Source: Chitinophaga sp. H8 | GTDB taxonomy: Bacteria; Bacteroidota; Bacteroidia; Chitinophagales; Chitinophagaceae | Direction: 5' to 3' | DNA: 64,000 nt | Assembly: GCF_040567655.1 (NCBI RefSeq) | Contig: NZ_JBEXAC010000001.1 | Location: forward strand, 3,100,001 to 3,164,000 | Translations under genes and position numbers: made by a program | Notes under the pieces: generated by a model | What the model saw: only the letters and a program-made list of their open reading frames with translations | Databases searched by the model: none | What the model was told of the DNA's origin: nothing | Shown here: positions 44,637 to 56,400 of the stretch, one piece after another | How the letters are laid out: every line of letters begins with the position of its first letter | Numbering within the stretch: the stretch's first letter is position 1

Positions 44637-45056
44637 TTACTTACCATTAATTTCGCTGTTAAACATCCAGCGCTTACCAAACTTGTCGGCGATAGCGCCG
44701 AATTTAGCCCCCCAGGGCATTTCCTTAAATGGTTCTGCGATCTGGCCACCTTCCGCCAGCTTATTAAACAGGGCTTCTGTTTCTTGTATACTTCCGCCAC
44801 CAACACTCAATGTCACATCATTACCCGGAATAAATCCATCTGGTCCGATCATGTCAGATCCCATCAGTACCATCCCACCACTGATCAGCATACTGTGCAT
44901 GATATGATGCTGCATACCCGCAGGGCATTGTGCTGCCATAGGGGTTTCTGCCACCGTTTGTAAAGTAAGCTCCCCACCCAGGCATTGCTGGTAAAATGTC
45001 ATAGCTTCCCGGCAAGTGCCTTTAAAATTCAGATAGGCATTTATTTGTAGTGCCAT
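44637..45056 (-). CDS. VOC-family protein (PhnB-like)
   Basis: A 139-residue protein of the glyoxalase/dioxygenase-fold superfamily: MALQINAYLNFKGTCREAMTFYQQCLGGEL, then PAGMQHHIMHSMLISGGMVLMGSDM and FNKLAEGGQIAEPFKEMPWGAKFGAIADKFGKRW, the PhnB/YjdN pattern. Metal-binding residues are incomplete, so the role is open (antibiotic binding, isomerase or unknown). It lies 99 bases before the quinone oxidoreductase gene on the same strand. Confidence 0.88.
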   Translation of the reverse strand: MALQINAYLNFKGTCREAMTFYQQCLGGELTLQTVAETPMAAQCPAGMQHHIMHSMLISGGMVLMGSDMIGPDGFIPGNDVTLSVGGGSIQETEALFNKLAEGGQIAEPFKEMPWGAKFGAIADKFGKRWMFNSEINGK

Positions 45057-45248
45057 TATGTTCAATTTAAGGTTTTAATAAAACAGATAATTTTTCACCA
45101 GCGGTACGATAGCTGCTGCAGCAGCTGTACACCAGCCCGGTAAAACAAACTTAGCCACAATTCCGGTTTCCGGGGAAGGCCAATCGCGACAATATAAGGG
45201 GGAAAACACGACGCTGCTGCCTCATTTTCCTTCCGCATGAAAAAACAG

Positions 45249-45256
45249 TATCTTTG
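45249..45256 (+). promoter_or_regulatory. Promoter -7 element TATCTTTG
   Basis: An exact TAnnTTTG box 25 bases before the PhnA-like start codon; TTTT at 45225-45228 stands 20 bases upstream, where the -33 box is expected. Confidence 0.6.
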
Positions 45257-45280
45257 CGCACATTTTTAATACAATCTATC

Positions 45281-45862
45281 ATGAAACTGGAAGAACAAGT
45301 ACAACAAAGGAGCGAAAACAAGTGCGAATTATGCCAAAGCAGTAATAATTTAAGGATATATGAAGTACCTCCTACCTCCAGCAGCAATCAGGATAATACC
45401 ATCTTCATCTGTGATAAATGCCAGGCCCAGATTGATAAAAAAGAAGAGCTGGACAGTAACCACTGGAGCTGCCTTTCCACTTCCATGTGGAGTGAAGTGC
45501 CAGGAGTACAGGTAGTATCCTGGCGTATGCTGCACCGCTTAAAGAACGAAAGCTGGGCAATGGATAACCTCGATATGATGTATCTCTCTGATGAAACATT
45601 AGCATGGGCAAAAGCCACTGGTGATCATGATAGTGATGGCACCGTAGATCTTCATAAAGATGCGAACGGTAATATATTACAAAGCGGGGATACCATTGTA
45701 CTAACAAAATCACTGGATGTAAAAGGCTCTACACTCAATGCAAAAATGGGAACTGTAGTCAAGAACATCCGGTTGGTGCCAGAGAACACAGAACAAATTG
45801 AAGGTAAAATAGAAGGCCAGGTAATTGTAATCCTCACCAAATATGTGAGAAAACAAGGGTAA
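45281..45862 (+). CDS. PhnA/YjdM-like zinc-ribbon protein
   Basis: A 193-residue protein started at MKLEEQVQQRSENKCELC. The N-terminal zinc ribbon has CELC and CDKC pairs. The C-terminal PhnA domain reads DANGNILQSGDTIVLTKSLDVKGS, then GTVVKNIRLV and EGKIEGQVIVILTKYVRK. Between them is an about 80-residue insert not found in short PhnA proteins. The name comes from the phosphonate operon of E. coli, but these proteins are not shown to act on phosphonates. It is a single-gene unit with its own -7 box and a very strong terminator. Confidence 0.88.
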   Translation: MKLEEQVQQRSENKCELCQSSNNLRIYEVPPTSSSNQDNTIFICDKCQAQIDKKEELDSNHWSCLSTSMWSEVPGVQVVSWRMLHRLKNESWAMDNLDMMYLSDETLAWAKATGDHDSDGTVDLHKDANGNILQSGDTIVLTKSLDVKGSTLNAKMGTVVKNIRLVPENTEQIEGKIEGQVIVILTKYVRKQG

Positions 45863-45866
45863 TGGT

Positions 45867-45922
45867 AGCTTTATAAAATAAAAAGAACCGCTGCGGAGCG
45901 GTTCTTTTTATTTTATAAAGCT
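45867..45922. terminator. Long perfect bidirectional terminator
   Basis: A perfect 25-bp stem (45867-45891 with 45898-45922) that can extend to 26 bp around a GCGG loop. The GC core AAGAACCGC/GCGGTTCTT is flanked by A/T tracts on both sides, so it works in both directions between the convergent PhnA-like and PorP/SprF genes. Confidence 0.92.
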
Positions 45923-46012
45923 AATGATCTGCTAACTTCCTTTTTTCCCGGAGTTCCTCAAAACTCAGTTACCCGATCTCTCCTTTTCCTCCAGTGGTAC
46001 GTGCCATGGAAA

Positions 46013-46927
46013 TTACCGGAATAAATTAACAGTCAAAGCCAGTGTAAAGTTGTTATCAAGATAAGTGCGTACCCCTGATGTCTGAGAGGTATAGATCAGT
46101 TGTAGCCCAACAGTAGAAAGGAAATTGAATCCTGCGCCCACCGTGTAGTTTTTGGAAGTATGATATAGCCCGAATACATTCATCCTATTGTTAAGGAGCA
46201 GGACATTGGCACCAAAATCGAATATATTATCAAAACCGCGCACTCCTCTGAAACACACTTTAGGCTCAATAGCGGTAAATTCATTGCCAATATCCCACCT
46301 GTAACCCGCTGCGGCATAAAAACCAGCACTGTTGCTAATATCCTGGTTATCCTTCCTGAAATATCCCACTACATTGGGCAGTGCCCCTTGCAGTGTAAGG
46401 TGCCCATCTGTGTAAGCCATACCAAAATCCCCATCAAAGTAATTGTCCCGGCGGTTAAACAATCCAATAGAAGGATCATTTGGATTTCCAATGATCCCTT
46501 TCACATCCAGCCGGTCACTACGCAAGCCAACAGACAACCCAAAATGAAGCTGTTGGGTACCGGATACGGTTAAAGGCAAATGGTAAGCATAGGTAAGCGA
46601 CACACGGGTTCTGTTAATCAATCCTGCCTCATCCCGGTAAACATTCAAACCTGCCCCTACCCTTTTACCTACCAGGTAATCTGCAGTAAATGCCATTGTT
46701 ACCGGCACCCCAGGATCATTATTAAATTGCCTGCGATAGGCGCCATTAATATGTAAGCCGGAATCAATCCCTGCAAAAGAGGGATTGCCCAGATATTGAT
46801 TCTGAAAATACTGGGATGCCAGAGGATCCACCTGTGTACTGGTGTTTCCCCAGCTTTGCGCCACTGCCTGCTGAGCAGAGGTGCTTAATAGCAGCACTGC
46901 GATACCAGCCCTAATAAAATTTCTCAT
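46013..46927 (-). CDS. PorP/SprF-family type IX secretion membrane protein
   Basis: A 304-residue outer-membrane protein with signal peptide MRNFIRAGIAVLLLSTSAQQAVAQ, then DPLASQYFQNQYLGNPSFAGIDSGLHINGAYRRQF, the family's N-terminal hallmark, and a beta-barrel ending LALTVNLFR. SprF-type proteins attach or help export the large T9SS type B adhesin encoded next to them. The gene begins 26 bases after the adhesin stop, so the two are one operon. An ATG at 46951 would extend the N-terminus by eight residues. Confidence 0.92.
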   Translation of the reverse strand: MRNFIRAGIAVLLLSTSAQQAVAQSWGNTSTQVDPLASQYFQNQYLGNPSFAGIDSGLHINGAYRRQFNNDPGVPVTMAFTADYLVGKRVGAGLNVYRDEAGLINRTRVSLTYAYHLPLTVSGTQQLHFGLSVGLRSDRLDVKGIIGNPNDPSIGLFNRRDNYFDGDFGMAYTDGHLTLQGALPNVVGYFRKDNQDISNSAGFYAAAGYRWDIGNEFTAIEPKVCFRGVRGFDNIFDFGANVLLLNNRMNVFGLYHTSKNYTVGAGFNFLSTVGLQLIYTSQTSGVRTYLDNNFTLALTVNLFR

Positions 46928-46952
46928 TGTATTGAATATTTGCAGTATCATT

Positions 46953-49900
46953 TTAGAATTTATCCCGTATGATTGAAATAAAGCCTTTTACCTTCGGAAG
47001 GCCTGTACCGAAATCCAGAATATAATAATAGGTACCTTCTTCCAATGCCTTTCCATTTACGGTGGCATCCCATTCATTCTGATAACCACGCTTGATGTAT
47101 ATCATACGCCCGGAGCGGTCAAATACTTTCACTTCATTATTGGGGTAACTATCAATGTTCTTGATGATAAAACGGTCGTTGATACCATCGCCATTGGGGG
47201 TGATCAGATTATTACCTTCTACTTTATAATCTTCTATCACTTCCATTTCGATCTGTGCAGTAGCAGTGCATCCCGCAGCATTGGCAACCGTAACACGATA
47301 GGTAACATTTTGTTCCGGACGGATAACGAGCACCGCAGTATTTTGCCCACTGATAATACCAGGTGCATTATCCCATGCGTAAGTTACCCCGCCAGTCGCA
47401 GTTAATTCCACCGGGATTCCTTTAGACACTTTTGTGCCCTTGTTGCTGGTAATAGCGGGAACAGCCATACTTGTAACACCTAAGGTGAAGGTATAGCTGG
47501 TTTGATCTATTCCGCCATGGTCTGTACCACCATTATCCTTCACCGTTACGGTTACATTGGTACTACCAGCTGCACCAGCAGCAAAACGGAACCGCAGGTG
47601 AGTCTGGTCAGCAGATAGCTGCGTAAAGAGCGCTGCATTATCAGCAGAGACTGTCACCGTAGTAGTCTGACTGCTTTCCGGTCCGGCGGTAATACCTGCC
47701 AGTGCAATGGTTTGATCCGCAGTCGTGTTACAGAAAGATTGATTAGGAATAGCCTGGATAGTAGGTGCCTCATTTACATCCTGCACCGTTATCACAAATG
47801 CTTTCTCGAGGAATTCACCAGCGCTGGTAGTAGCCCGTATACGTATCTGGTAGCTGGATTTTTCTTCAAAGTTAAATTGTTGTCCGGCCATCAACTGATC
47901 ACCTCCAATGCTAAAAGCACCATTATCAGCACTGCCTGTGCCCGGCACTAAAGTATAAGTAAAGGTTTCTCCTGTTTCAGCAGAAGTGGCCGACAATGTA
48001 CCAATAACCGCATTAATCGCATTGTTTTCAAAAATGGTATTGTTGCCAAGACTTATGTCCAATGGCTTTTCGGGTGTATTACTCAGATTGATCCGTACGG
48101 TTTCAGCAGCGGAGGTATTTACCCCGTCACTCACAGTAATGGATAAGTTAAAGGAATTATCCTTTTCATAATCCAGGTCTCCGGTATCATTGACCGTAAT
48201 AATGCCTGTAGCCGGATCAATCAGGAACGCCGGCGTTCCATCGCCATCCGGATCCACATTGCTGATGATGGTAAACTGCTGTAGTGGCAATACCGCACCG
48301 GCGTCCGTAGCTGCTACCGTGCCTGCCACAGTTGCAACCGGGCTGTTTTCAGGTATGGTAAACACCTGCCCGGCAGTGACTACAGGAAGTACTGCATCAA
48401 CTTTTATATTGGCTTGTGCTCCTACATTATTCAGGGCAGGTACCGCAGGATTCCCAGCTTTATCTGCCAATTGATCCCCATTAAATACCATTGCAGGAGC
48501 CGCTTGTATCCCATCAGCATCTATATCTCCCGCCTGTACCTGATAGCGGAACAGTAATGTTGAAGTACCAGTACCGGATACGTACGTCAACGTCCTGGTA
48601 GCAGCGCCTACTGTCAATGGAATGGTCACATTGCCGCCTGCGTTATCCACCATTACGGCTTCACTAAAGTGAACGATATATTCCAGCTGGGCTCCGGCTT
48701 TGTACAAATTAGCAGCAGGCACAGCCACACTGGTAACTACCGGAGCAATACCATCAATCACAATATCCTTATTGCCGGCAATGGAATTTGGCCCGCCGGT
48801 AGCAGGCAATGCCAATGTAGCGGCTATATTACTGCCTGTCTGGATGGTACTTCCATTCAATAAAAGCGACTGCGGATTTACATAATCCAGATCGGCAGAC
48901 ACATCTCCGGCCTGTACTTTATAAGAGAAAGTAAGTGTTTTATTTCCTGTTCCGGATGCATACACCGCCTTTCTGTCTGTATTACCTGTTTCCAGCAGCA
49001 GATCTGGTGTACCATGGGTCGTATTGACCTGAACAGGCTGACTGAATGCAATGGTAACCAGGATTTCATCTCCCACTTTATAAGTACCATTTGCTGTAGT
49101 TGCGGACACATTTGTGATTACCGGCGGGATGCCAGTTACAGTAACAGGTATTGTTAAACCGGCCTGCATAGGAGGTGCAGGGGTATTCCCCTCATCATCC
49201 ACATCAATCCGCAATTGCGCAGATCCGGCAAATCCTTCATCCGGAGTGAATACAACATCTGCTAAAGCATTATTAAGATCTGCCAGCTGTCCGCTAAACG
49301 TCATGGTCTGATCCAGTGTACCTGATCCGGTGGCAAATGTGATATTAGCGGTTGTTACCAGGGTCATTTTCCCGTTGGCAGCTGTTAACTTCACGGTCAT
49401 ACTACCGTTCAGGGCATCCACATCCGTAATGCTTATCTGATTATTGTTAGCGCTATTGAAATGGAAAGGCACATCCTGATCTGTTGATTGTCCCGGTACA
49501 TTATTAATCACAGGCGCATCATTTACGGCATTGATTACAAGATCCACCGCTTCATTTGCCGTTGCCGCAGGGCCACCGGTATGTCCATTATCATCAATAA
49601 GTATATCCAATACTACGGTTCCGTTCGCATTCAATACAGGAGTATAAGCAAGCTTGTTACCTGCAATGAAAGTATTAATAGCCGTTATTGATCCATTTAG
49701 TGTAATACTATTGGTGCCACTGTTGTTTACAGCCACACCAGCCGAAGAGGCCGCCGTTAATGTTCCGGCACCAACGGTAAATGAAACCGTTACGGAAGCG
49801 GTACCAGCATCTTCATCACTGAAAGTAATACCGCTAAGCGGCAAGGGTACATCCTCAGTTACGGCGATATTTGCCGGGGCGGAGATAAGTGGAGGATCAT

Positions 49901-51752
49901 TGTCGCCCGTTACTTTTAAGAGTAAAGTAGCGGTATCACAAAGGCTGGGCGTACCATTATCACAAACCTTGTAAACCAGGCTGTCAAGGCCACCGTAATT
50001 CATATTAGGTGTATAAGTAAAGCTACCATCTGCGTTCAGCACTACCGTACCATTAACCGGCGCCGTAACCAGGGACGCCGTCAACACATTCCCATCCGGA
50101 TCACTATCATTGGTCAGCACATTACCTGTAGCAGGAACATTTTCCAGCAGGCTAACGCTATCCCGTACCGCTATAGGCGCATCATTTACGGATGTTACAT
50201 TAAAGATAACAGTAGCCGTATCGCAAAGACTGGGGGTACCATTATCACAAACCTGGTAAATCAGACTGTCAAGACCATTGTAATTTGCATTAGGCGTATA
50301 GGTAAAGCTGCCATCCGCATTCAGCACGACTGTACCATTAACCGGTGCAGTAACCAGGGATGCCGTCAGCGCATCCCCATCCGGATCACTATCATTGGTC
50401 AGCACATTGCCCGTAGCAGGGACATCTTCTGTCACGGTAACATTGTCCCTTATTGCTATGGGCGCATCATTTACAGCACCTATACTAAAGATGACTGTGG
50501 CTGTATCACAAAGACTAGGGGTACCATTATCACAAACCTGGTAAATCAGGCTGTCAAGACCATGATAATTTGCATTAGGCGTATACGTGAAACTCCCATC
50601 CGCATTCAGGACCACTGTACCATTAACCGGCGCTGTAACCAGCGATGCTGTCAGTGCATCTCCTTCCGGATCACTATCATTGGTCAGCACATTGCCTGTG
50701 GCAGGTATATCTTCTGTCACATTGATATTGTCCCTTATTGCTATGGGCGCATCATTTACAGCGCCTATACTAAAGATGACTGTAGCCGTATCGCAAAGGC
50801 TGGGGGTACCATTATCACAAACCTGGTAAATCAGGCTGTCAAGACCATTATAATTTGCATTAGGCGTATACGTGAGACTTCCATCTGCATTCAGGACCAC
50901 TGTACCATTGACCGGCGCCGTAACCAGTGATGCCGTCAGTGCATTCCCATCCGGATCACTATCATTGGTCAGCACATTGCCCGTAGCAGGGACATCTTCT
51001 GTCACGGTAATATTGTCCCGTATCGCTATGGGTGCATCATTTACAGATGTTACATTAAAGAAGACCTTAGCGATATCACAATAACTGGGGGCACCGTTAT
51101 CGCAAGCCTGGTAAGCGAGGCTGTCAAGGCCATGATAATTCGCGTTAGGTGTATAAGTAAAGCTGCCATCCGCATTCAGTACTACCGTGCCATTGACAGG
51201 CGCCGTAACCAGAGACACCGTCAGTGCATCTCCTTCCAGATCCAGATCATTGGTCAGTACATTCCCTACAGCAGGGACATCTTCTGTCACGGTAATATTG
51301 TCTGGTAATACCAAAGGAGGGGTATTTATCTTCATTATTTTAAAAATCACAGTAGCTGTATCACAAAGGCTGGGGGTGCCGTTGTCACAAACCTGGTACA
51401 GCAGGCTGTCAAGCCCGGTGTAACCATTATTAGGCGTATAGGTAAAGCTACCATTTGCATTCAACACAATGGTACCATTAACCGGAGCTGTAACCAGGGA
51501 GGCCGTCAGTGCATCTCCTTCGGGATCAGTATCATTGGTCAGTACATTACCATTGGCAGAAATATCTACAAAGAGCTTAATACTGTCCTGCACAGCAACA
51601 GGTGGCGTTTGTGCTATCCTGGCAGCAGTATATGCTGCACTGTTTGCATTTGGTGGACGTGTAACAGTCAGCCCATTATCATGAATGATCATTGCGCTTA
51701 ACAAAATAATCCAGCCAAACAGACTTTGACTACCAGAGTAGAAGTTTAACAT
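46953..51752 (-). CDS. Giant T9SS type B surface adhesin with six 95-residue repeats
   Basis: A 1,599-residue secreted protein. A hydrophobic N-terminus ([13 protein letters not shown]) serves as signal. Residues 50-619 are six repeats of exactly 95 residues with the tandem-95/VCBS pattern: NVLTNDxDPx[23 protein letters not shown] and a pair of cysteines in [11 protein letters not shown]. Then come cadherin-like and Ig-like domains (about 620-1500, e.g. [16 protein letters not shown] and [14 protein letters not shown]). The end is a gliding-motility type B sorting domain (about 1513-1599: [36 protein letters not shown]). It would be exported by T9SS and held at the surface by the SprF-like partner. 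Role: adhesion or gliding, by analogy with SprB. Confidence 0.92.
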   Translation of the reverse strand: MLNFYSGSQSLFGWIILLSAMIIHDNGLTVTRPPNANSAAYTAARIAQTPPVAVQDSIKLFVDISANGNVLTNDTDPEGDALTASLVTAPVNGTIVLNANGSFTYTPNNGYTGLDSLLYQVCDNGTPSLCDTATVIFKIMKINTPPLVLPDNITVTEDVPAVGNVLTNDLDLEGDALTVSLVTAPVNGTVVLNADGSFTYTPNANYHGLDSLAYQACDNGAPSYCDIAKVFFNVTSVNDAPIAIRDNITVTEDVPATGNVLTNDSDPDGNALTASLVTAPVNGTVVLNADGSLTYTPNANYNGLDSLIYQVCDNGTPSLCDTATVIFSIGAVNDAPIAIRDNINVTEDIPATGNVLTNDSDPEGDALTASLVTAPVNGTVVLNADGSFTYTPNANYHGLDSLIYQVCDNGTPSLCDTATVIFSIGAVNDAPIAIRDNVTVTEDVPATGNVLTNDSDPDGDALTASLVTAPVNGTVVLNADGSFTYTPNANYNGLDSLIYQVCDNGTPSLCDTATVIFNVTSVNDAPIAVRDSVSLLENVPATGNVLTNDSDPDGNVLTASLVTAPVNGTVVLNADGSFTYTPNMNYGGLDSLVYKVCDNGTPSLCDTATLLLKVTGDNDPPLISAPANIAVTEDVPLPLSGITFSDEDAGTASVTVSFTVGAGTLTAASSAGVAVNNSGTNSITLNGSITAINTFIAGNKLAYTPVLNANGTVVLDILIDDNGHTGGPAATANEAVDLVINAVNDAPVINNVPGQSTDQDVPFHFNSANNNQISITDVDALNGSMTVKLTAANGKMTLVTTANITFATGSGTLDQTMTFSGQLADLNNALADVVFTPDEGFAGSAQLRIDVDDEGNTPAPPMQAGLTIPVTVTGIPPVITNVSATTANGTYKVGDEILVTIAFSQPVQVNTTHGTPDLLLETGNTDRKAVYASGTGNKTLTFSYKVQAGDVSADLDYVNPQSLLLNGSTIQTGSNIAATLALPATGGPNSIAGNKDIVIDGIAPVVTSVAVPAANLYKAGAQLEYIVHFSEAVMVDNAGGNVTIPLTVGAATRTLTYVSGTGTSTLLFRYQVQAGDIDADGIQAAPAMVFNGDQLADKAGNPAVPALNNVGAQANIKVDAVLPVVTAGQVFTIPENSPVATVAGTVAATDAGAVLPLQQFTIISNVDPDGDGTPAFLIDPATGIITVNDTGDLDYEKDNSFNLSITVSDGVNTSAAETVRINLSNTPEKPLDISLGNNTIFENNAINAVIGTLSATSAETGETFTYTLVPGTGSADNGAFSIGGDQLMAGQQFNFEEKSSYQIRIRATTSAGEFLEKAFVITVQDVNEAPTIQAIPNQSFCNTTADQTIALAGITAGPESSQTTTVTVSADNAALFTQLSADQTHLRFRFAAGAAGSTNVTVTVKDNGGTDHGGIDQTSYTFTLGVTSMAVPAITSNKGTKVSKGIPVELTATGGVTYAWDNAPGIISGQNTAVLVIRPEQNVTYRVTVANAAGCTATAQIEMEVIEDYKVEGNNLITPNGDGINDRFIIKNIDSYPNNEVKVFDRSGRMIYIKRGYQNEWDATVNGKALEEGTYYYILDFGTGLPKVKGFISIIRDKF
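49896..51605 (-). repeat. Six tandem 285-bp coding repeats
   Basis: The motif TATCACAAAG or TATCGCAAAG begins at 49934, 50219, 50504, 50789, 51074 and 51359, exactly 285 bp apart. The central copies look about 90% identical in DNA; the outer two differ more. They encode the 95-residue repeats of the adhesin and are an obvious target for copy-number change by recombination. Confidence 0.93.
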
Positions 51753-52412
51753 ACTTTCAGATTAACATAATTCTAAAATGCCACTATGAGGGAAATACAC
51801 TTCCCTTCAGCAACAACTATCAGTAAGTTTAGATTAAACGGAAATGGCTTATCTGCCATCACAAAGGCAGACAAACGAGGCGCTATACCGGTATTAACAA
51901 TTATTCTTTGGTTGAAATCCTACAGGCTGTTAACTGTTTGCCCGTCATGCCGGCAGGCAATACCTGGTGAGGATAATAATGTGATATCCGTGGAAATTGG
52001 CAGCAGATGGTCTGCAAATGAATCATAGCGTAGAACGGTTCCATGACATTCTGATTTATTAGGATATGATAAAAGACTTAAGGATCATGGTTACTGAATA
52101 AGAGATCTTGGTGATATGATGCTGGGTTTAAATTGGTAGGGCTCCTATTCAAATGATGATCAAATGTATAAAATATTTTTATTCATAACAATACTTTATT
52201 CATTCGTGCCAGCTACAATCCTCCACAAATAAGCGTTTTGAATCATATTTACCTGACGATATACGGACTAATAACCGGAGGGGTATGACAGTTAGTTGCC
52301 TGTTTACCCACCTACGCATTTCAGGCAATTAATAAACCTTAACGGGGGTTGACCTGAATAATTATTTGCAGCAAGAAGACCTGCAAACGTCATTTTTGCG
52401 GCTGATGTTCAG
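51753..52412. other. Long intergenic region upstream of the adhesin, no gene seen
   Basis: This 660-base gap lies between two minus-strand genes. An open frame on the plus strand (51786-52028, 80 codons) has a CPSCRQ motif but no other protein-like feature, so I leave it out. The only clear signal is the minus-strand promoter at 52161-52191. Confidence 0.5.
52161..52191 (-). promoter_or_regulatory. Minus-strand promoter with both boxes
   Basis: On the minus strand TACATTTG (exact TAnnTTTG, 52168-52161) follows a TTG core (52191-52189) by 20 bases. Transcription would start near 52154. The next gene, the adhesin, begins at 51752, leaving a leader of about 400 bases. Confidence 0.5.
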
Positions 52413-53081
52413 TTATACTGCGAGGGGTCCCGGAATCACCACGGATGTATATTGGGAATACAGCTGCCAGCCCAGCGTTTCATACAATGCTCTGCCTGCT
52501 GTGGTAGCCACCAGGATCCCTTTCCTATTCCCATGTGCAGCACCTAATGATTCCAGCGCTTTCATCAATCTACTGCCCAGACCGCGGCGGCGGTGATCCG
52601 GATGTGTTTCTATCCGGTCGTATATAACGTAGTTGTCTACCAGCGCAATGCGTCCCATAGCTGCGATTGTTCCAGCAGCAGTTAATATCCTTGCCACCGG
52701 CACAGGCAAGTCAGGTATCACATCCAGTGTATAATTGCCGGGAAGGTTATCGGGAAGGGCAGCCATCGGACTGGAACAAATCATCATAAAGCCCGGATCC
52801 TGTATTTGCCAACGGGAAGGGAGTAACGGGCTGACAGCCTGTTGCGGTGCGCACACTTTCAGGAACACCCACGGTTCAACGATCGTAGCTGCCAGATGCC
52901 GGAAGCTGTTTGAAACGGCAGGAAAAACATAACGGCGCTGCTGGTCCGGCCAGCCTACCTCTACCCGGAGTGCGCCACTGTCTTTTACAGGTGGTGCTAC
53001 CTCCCGCGCAATAGCCCATCCCCTTACCCATATTTCAACAAGGTGCGGACCTACAGATGATATATTAACATTGTTGTACAT
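52413..53081 (-). CDS. GNAT-family N-acetyltransferase with N-terminal extension
   Basis: A 222-residue protein. The C-terminal half is a GNAT domain: AMGRIALVDNYVIYDRIETHPDHRRRGLGSRLMKALESLG with the RRRGLG acetyl-CoA loop, then ATTAGRALYETLGWQLYSQYTSVV. The first about 100 residues form an unfamiliar beta-rich part that probably builds the substrate site. The substrate is unknown. The gene is divergent from the giant zincin-like protein. Confidence 0.87.
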   Translation of the reverse strand: MYNNVNISSVGPHLVEIWVRGWAIAREVAPPVKDSGALRVEVGWPDQQRRYVFPAVSNSFRHLAATIVEPWVFLKVCAPQQAVSPLLPSRWQIQDPGFMMICSSPMAALPDNLPGNYTLDVIPDLPVPVARILTAAGTIAAMGRIALVDNYVIYDRIETHPDHRRRGLGSRLMKALESLGAAHGNRKGILVATTAGRALYETLGWQLYSQYTSVVIPGPLAV

Positions 53082-53492
53082 TTCTTATTATTTGTCAGCA
53101 GCTCCAGGATAACCCTTATGCCCGCATAGGGATGCTTTTGGCAGGTATCTGTTCGCTTTATTATCATTACCAATTCCTTCCTGTTAAAGTAAATTTACAA
53201 TTTCCAATGTCAAAATGCGGACATTACTACCATACCTGCCACTGTTCCTTACCACAATATTTTTTGGAAAGTCAGGTAATTTATTTAGATTCGTTCAGCC
53301 ACATACTATTCCACATAGATGAATAGAAGCACTGAAGCACACAAAAAATAAGAGCACAACAGGTAGGCTTTCTCCCAAAGAACCCCATATTTACTGAACC
53401 CCAAAATCCACTATTCATATTATTGCAGCATGTATAAGCATGTGCATACCCAATCCGCTTATTAATCGTTTCACCCCAAATTACCCCAAATT
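53082..53492. other. Divergent region upstream of the giant protein, no gene seen
   Basis: AT-rich, 411 bases, with promoters expected in both directions. Only near-matches to TAnnTTTG occur (for example TATTTTTTG at 53258-53266, one base too long). The start codon of the giant gene is preceded by a short direct repeat, ACCCCAAATT twice, and no Shine-Dalgarno sequence. Confidence 0.45.
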
Positions 53493-56400
53493 ATGGCAAC
53501 GTTACAGAAGTCCGTGCTGCTGGGCAATGCAGCAGAGGTTGATAATATCAACCTGGAAGTCGTCTTTCAGATTCCCCAATTCAGGTACTTTACCAATCTT
53601 GAAAATACCGAAGCTACTACCGGCAAAACAGGCAGATTAAACATCTTCCGGGAAAAGACCGGTACGGTGGATGTCCGAAAACAGATAGCAGCAGGTATAA
53701 GGGAATATTCCGCAGACATTCCTGTTATTGGCAGTATCATTGAAGAAAATGATAATAAAAGTCTCTATGTACAATACCAGCAACAGCTGACTGATGACAA
53801 AGGCATAGATACAGACGATATTTCCTTCAAGATCACCGCTACCATTTACAACCAGGATACCGGTGCAGTACTGGGTACCCAGGCATTTGAAGCATTTGAT
53901 CTGTTGAAATACACCCGGAGTGCCATCGGTACCTCTACAGGATTAAATACCGCTGTGCTTCGTACCAAAGCTCCGTTTTTGTCTGTGGATGATTTTGTAT
54001 TCCTTTTAAACAAAGATGCATTCAGTAAGCTGGTAGATGACCTGAATATTGGTCACCACAGTCATAGTATACTGCAAATCATCGCATCCGGTTTTTCCTA
54101 CCAGCAGAAAATGCCGGTATTTCAATTCACGGAGGAACTGGAAGCCGCTCTGACGGCCTCCCTTTCCACCATCTTTCCCCGCTTTAACAGCAACCAGGAA
54201 GAGATACCGGAGAACGTGGAGAAGATCAAACACTTTATTCAAACGATCAGGAAAAACGGCAACTCCTTATTTGATTTCCCATTGCAGCTGGCTGAGATCA
54301 CAGGCAAACCATTACAGCTATCCGGTGACCTCACCGTAGTAACCAGTGAAACCAATGTACCTGCCGAGGCCCTGGAAGCCTATGAGCTGTCCCTGGAATA
54401 TAACAACGGCCAGGTGGTAAAAACCATCTATCATACCTGGAACACATCTATTGACTTTATTGAGAACAAACCGATCGACTTTAAATTTGAGATCAGGGAA
54501 CGCATCAGCCAGCTCATCAAGCTAGCTGTAAAAGGAGTGAGCGGGGAATTACTCTGGCAGCAGGAATATACTGCCAGTGACAAGGAAGTGGCTGAACAAA
54601 AGAAAATTCATATCCGGGTACCTTTAAAGAAAGCCAATACGATCACCAATACTCCTGTGGGAAGTACGCAGACCAGCAAAAAGCTACGGGGCAAGGTGAT
54701 ACAACAAGGCAACAAATACAACCTGAACAATATCACCGTACTGATCCAGGCTAAACAGCAGGGGGATACTTTATTTCGTATCGTAGGGGCAGAGCAAACA
54801 GACCATAGTGGCAACTTCACCATCGGCTATCCGTATGGCAACTATGTGGAAGCTCAGGCACTGGTAGCGCTGATGCCCAATTCACCTGTCAATATTGAGA
54901 TCAAAAACGATCAGGAGAATGAAACCATTTCAGATGATTTTCTCTATATCCTGCTGGTAGATCATGATGTTGTGTTACCGGAAGAAGCAGCGGAAGCAGA
55001 TGACTGTGATTGCCATAACCCTAAAAAAGCTAAACGTCTTCCCGATCAGGAAGACCTTGTCAACTCGGATGAATACTCCCAGGATATAGGTGGCTCCTGT
55101 GTAAACCTCACTACACCCAACAGAACTTTAAAAGAATATTTCTATAAAGCTATTGTCAGAACTTCCGACCCGGATGTAGCCAATTATGTATTGGAGAAGA
55201 TACAGCAAGGCGATTATCTGGCATTCAGATTAACCGGCGGTACCCAAACGATTCCACGGAATAAAGTGGTAAATCTTCAAAATCCCATCAGATGGCAGGA
55301 TGCCCCTGATGCGCATCAAAACCTGTCGTTTTATCAGGCAGTTTCTGTTGCCACCGGGCATATTCTTCATTACAAAACAGTATTTAAATCAGATGGCTAT
55401 TCCCTGGGCGACCTGCTATATTCCCTGCCACTGGCACCAGGCCAGAAAAAACAGATTGTTATATTCGATGCCTCCCATTCTCTGACCGGGGCAGAATCAC
55501 AAACCATTTCACAATCGGAAAATCTGTCTGCCAATCTGATCAGCGACCGGTCTATCCTGGACCAGATAGGTGGCGGCATTTCGGAAGCCATGGCTGGCAG
55601 CAGCACTGCTTCTACCTCTGGTATCAGCGCAGGATTAGGACTAGGTGGTTCTATAGGCCCTATCAGCGGCGTATTAGGTGTTTCCGGCGGGTATTCCAAT
55701 TCCAACTCCTCTGCTTCACAAAACAGTTCCCGGAATATTTCCCAATTCTTCAATGAACGGTTGAGGCAGTCCATTTCCCAAAATGCCGACTCTTACCGCC
55801 AGCTAAATGCTTCTGTGGTAACCACCGTAAAAGAAGGACAACAGTATGCCGTTGCAACGGAAGCAGTAGCTAATCACAATCACTGCCATGCACTGACTAT
55901 GATGTACTTTGAAGTACTGCGTCATTATGCGGTGTACCAGGAACTGGCCAGCGTAGAAGAGTGTGTATTTGTACCACTGCTGATGACCAACTTTACGAAT
56001 GAGAATATCTACAAATGGAAAGATGTATTGGCCAATCACCTGCTGCCGGTAAACTCTAATACCTATCTCCAGCCTCTGGGTGTGTATTTAATGAAATACC
56101 GGCATCCATTAATGAAAGCATTTGATGCTATTGAACGGATACAAACCAACTACACCCAGGTAGATTATCCGCTGGGCCGTTACGCAGATGAACGGATGAC
56201 CGAGATCAGCGGTAAAATTAATCTGCGGGTAAATATTCCCCGGCCCAAGACCAGGTTCGACCGCATTCTCTCTTTTCCGGTGATCAAAAAAACAATTACC
56301 TCCCGGGGCGATGTAGATGTGGCAGGTACCATACGCGACAACATCAAAGACAGCATTATCGGTGCCGTTGTACCCTGTGCAGCAAAAGGCCCCAGTATCA

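Noticed and set aside
50562..51684. Series of plus-strand open frames with similar sequences
   Set aside because: They are shadows of the 285-bp repeats of the minus-strand adhesin.
51786..52028. 80-codon plus-strand open frame with a CPSCRQ motif
   Set aside because: No ribosome site, no partner cysteine pair for a zinc ribbon and no further protein-like pattern; it lies in an AT-rich gap.
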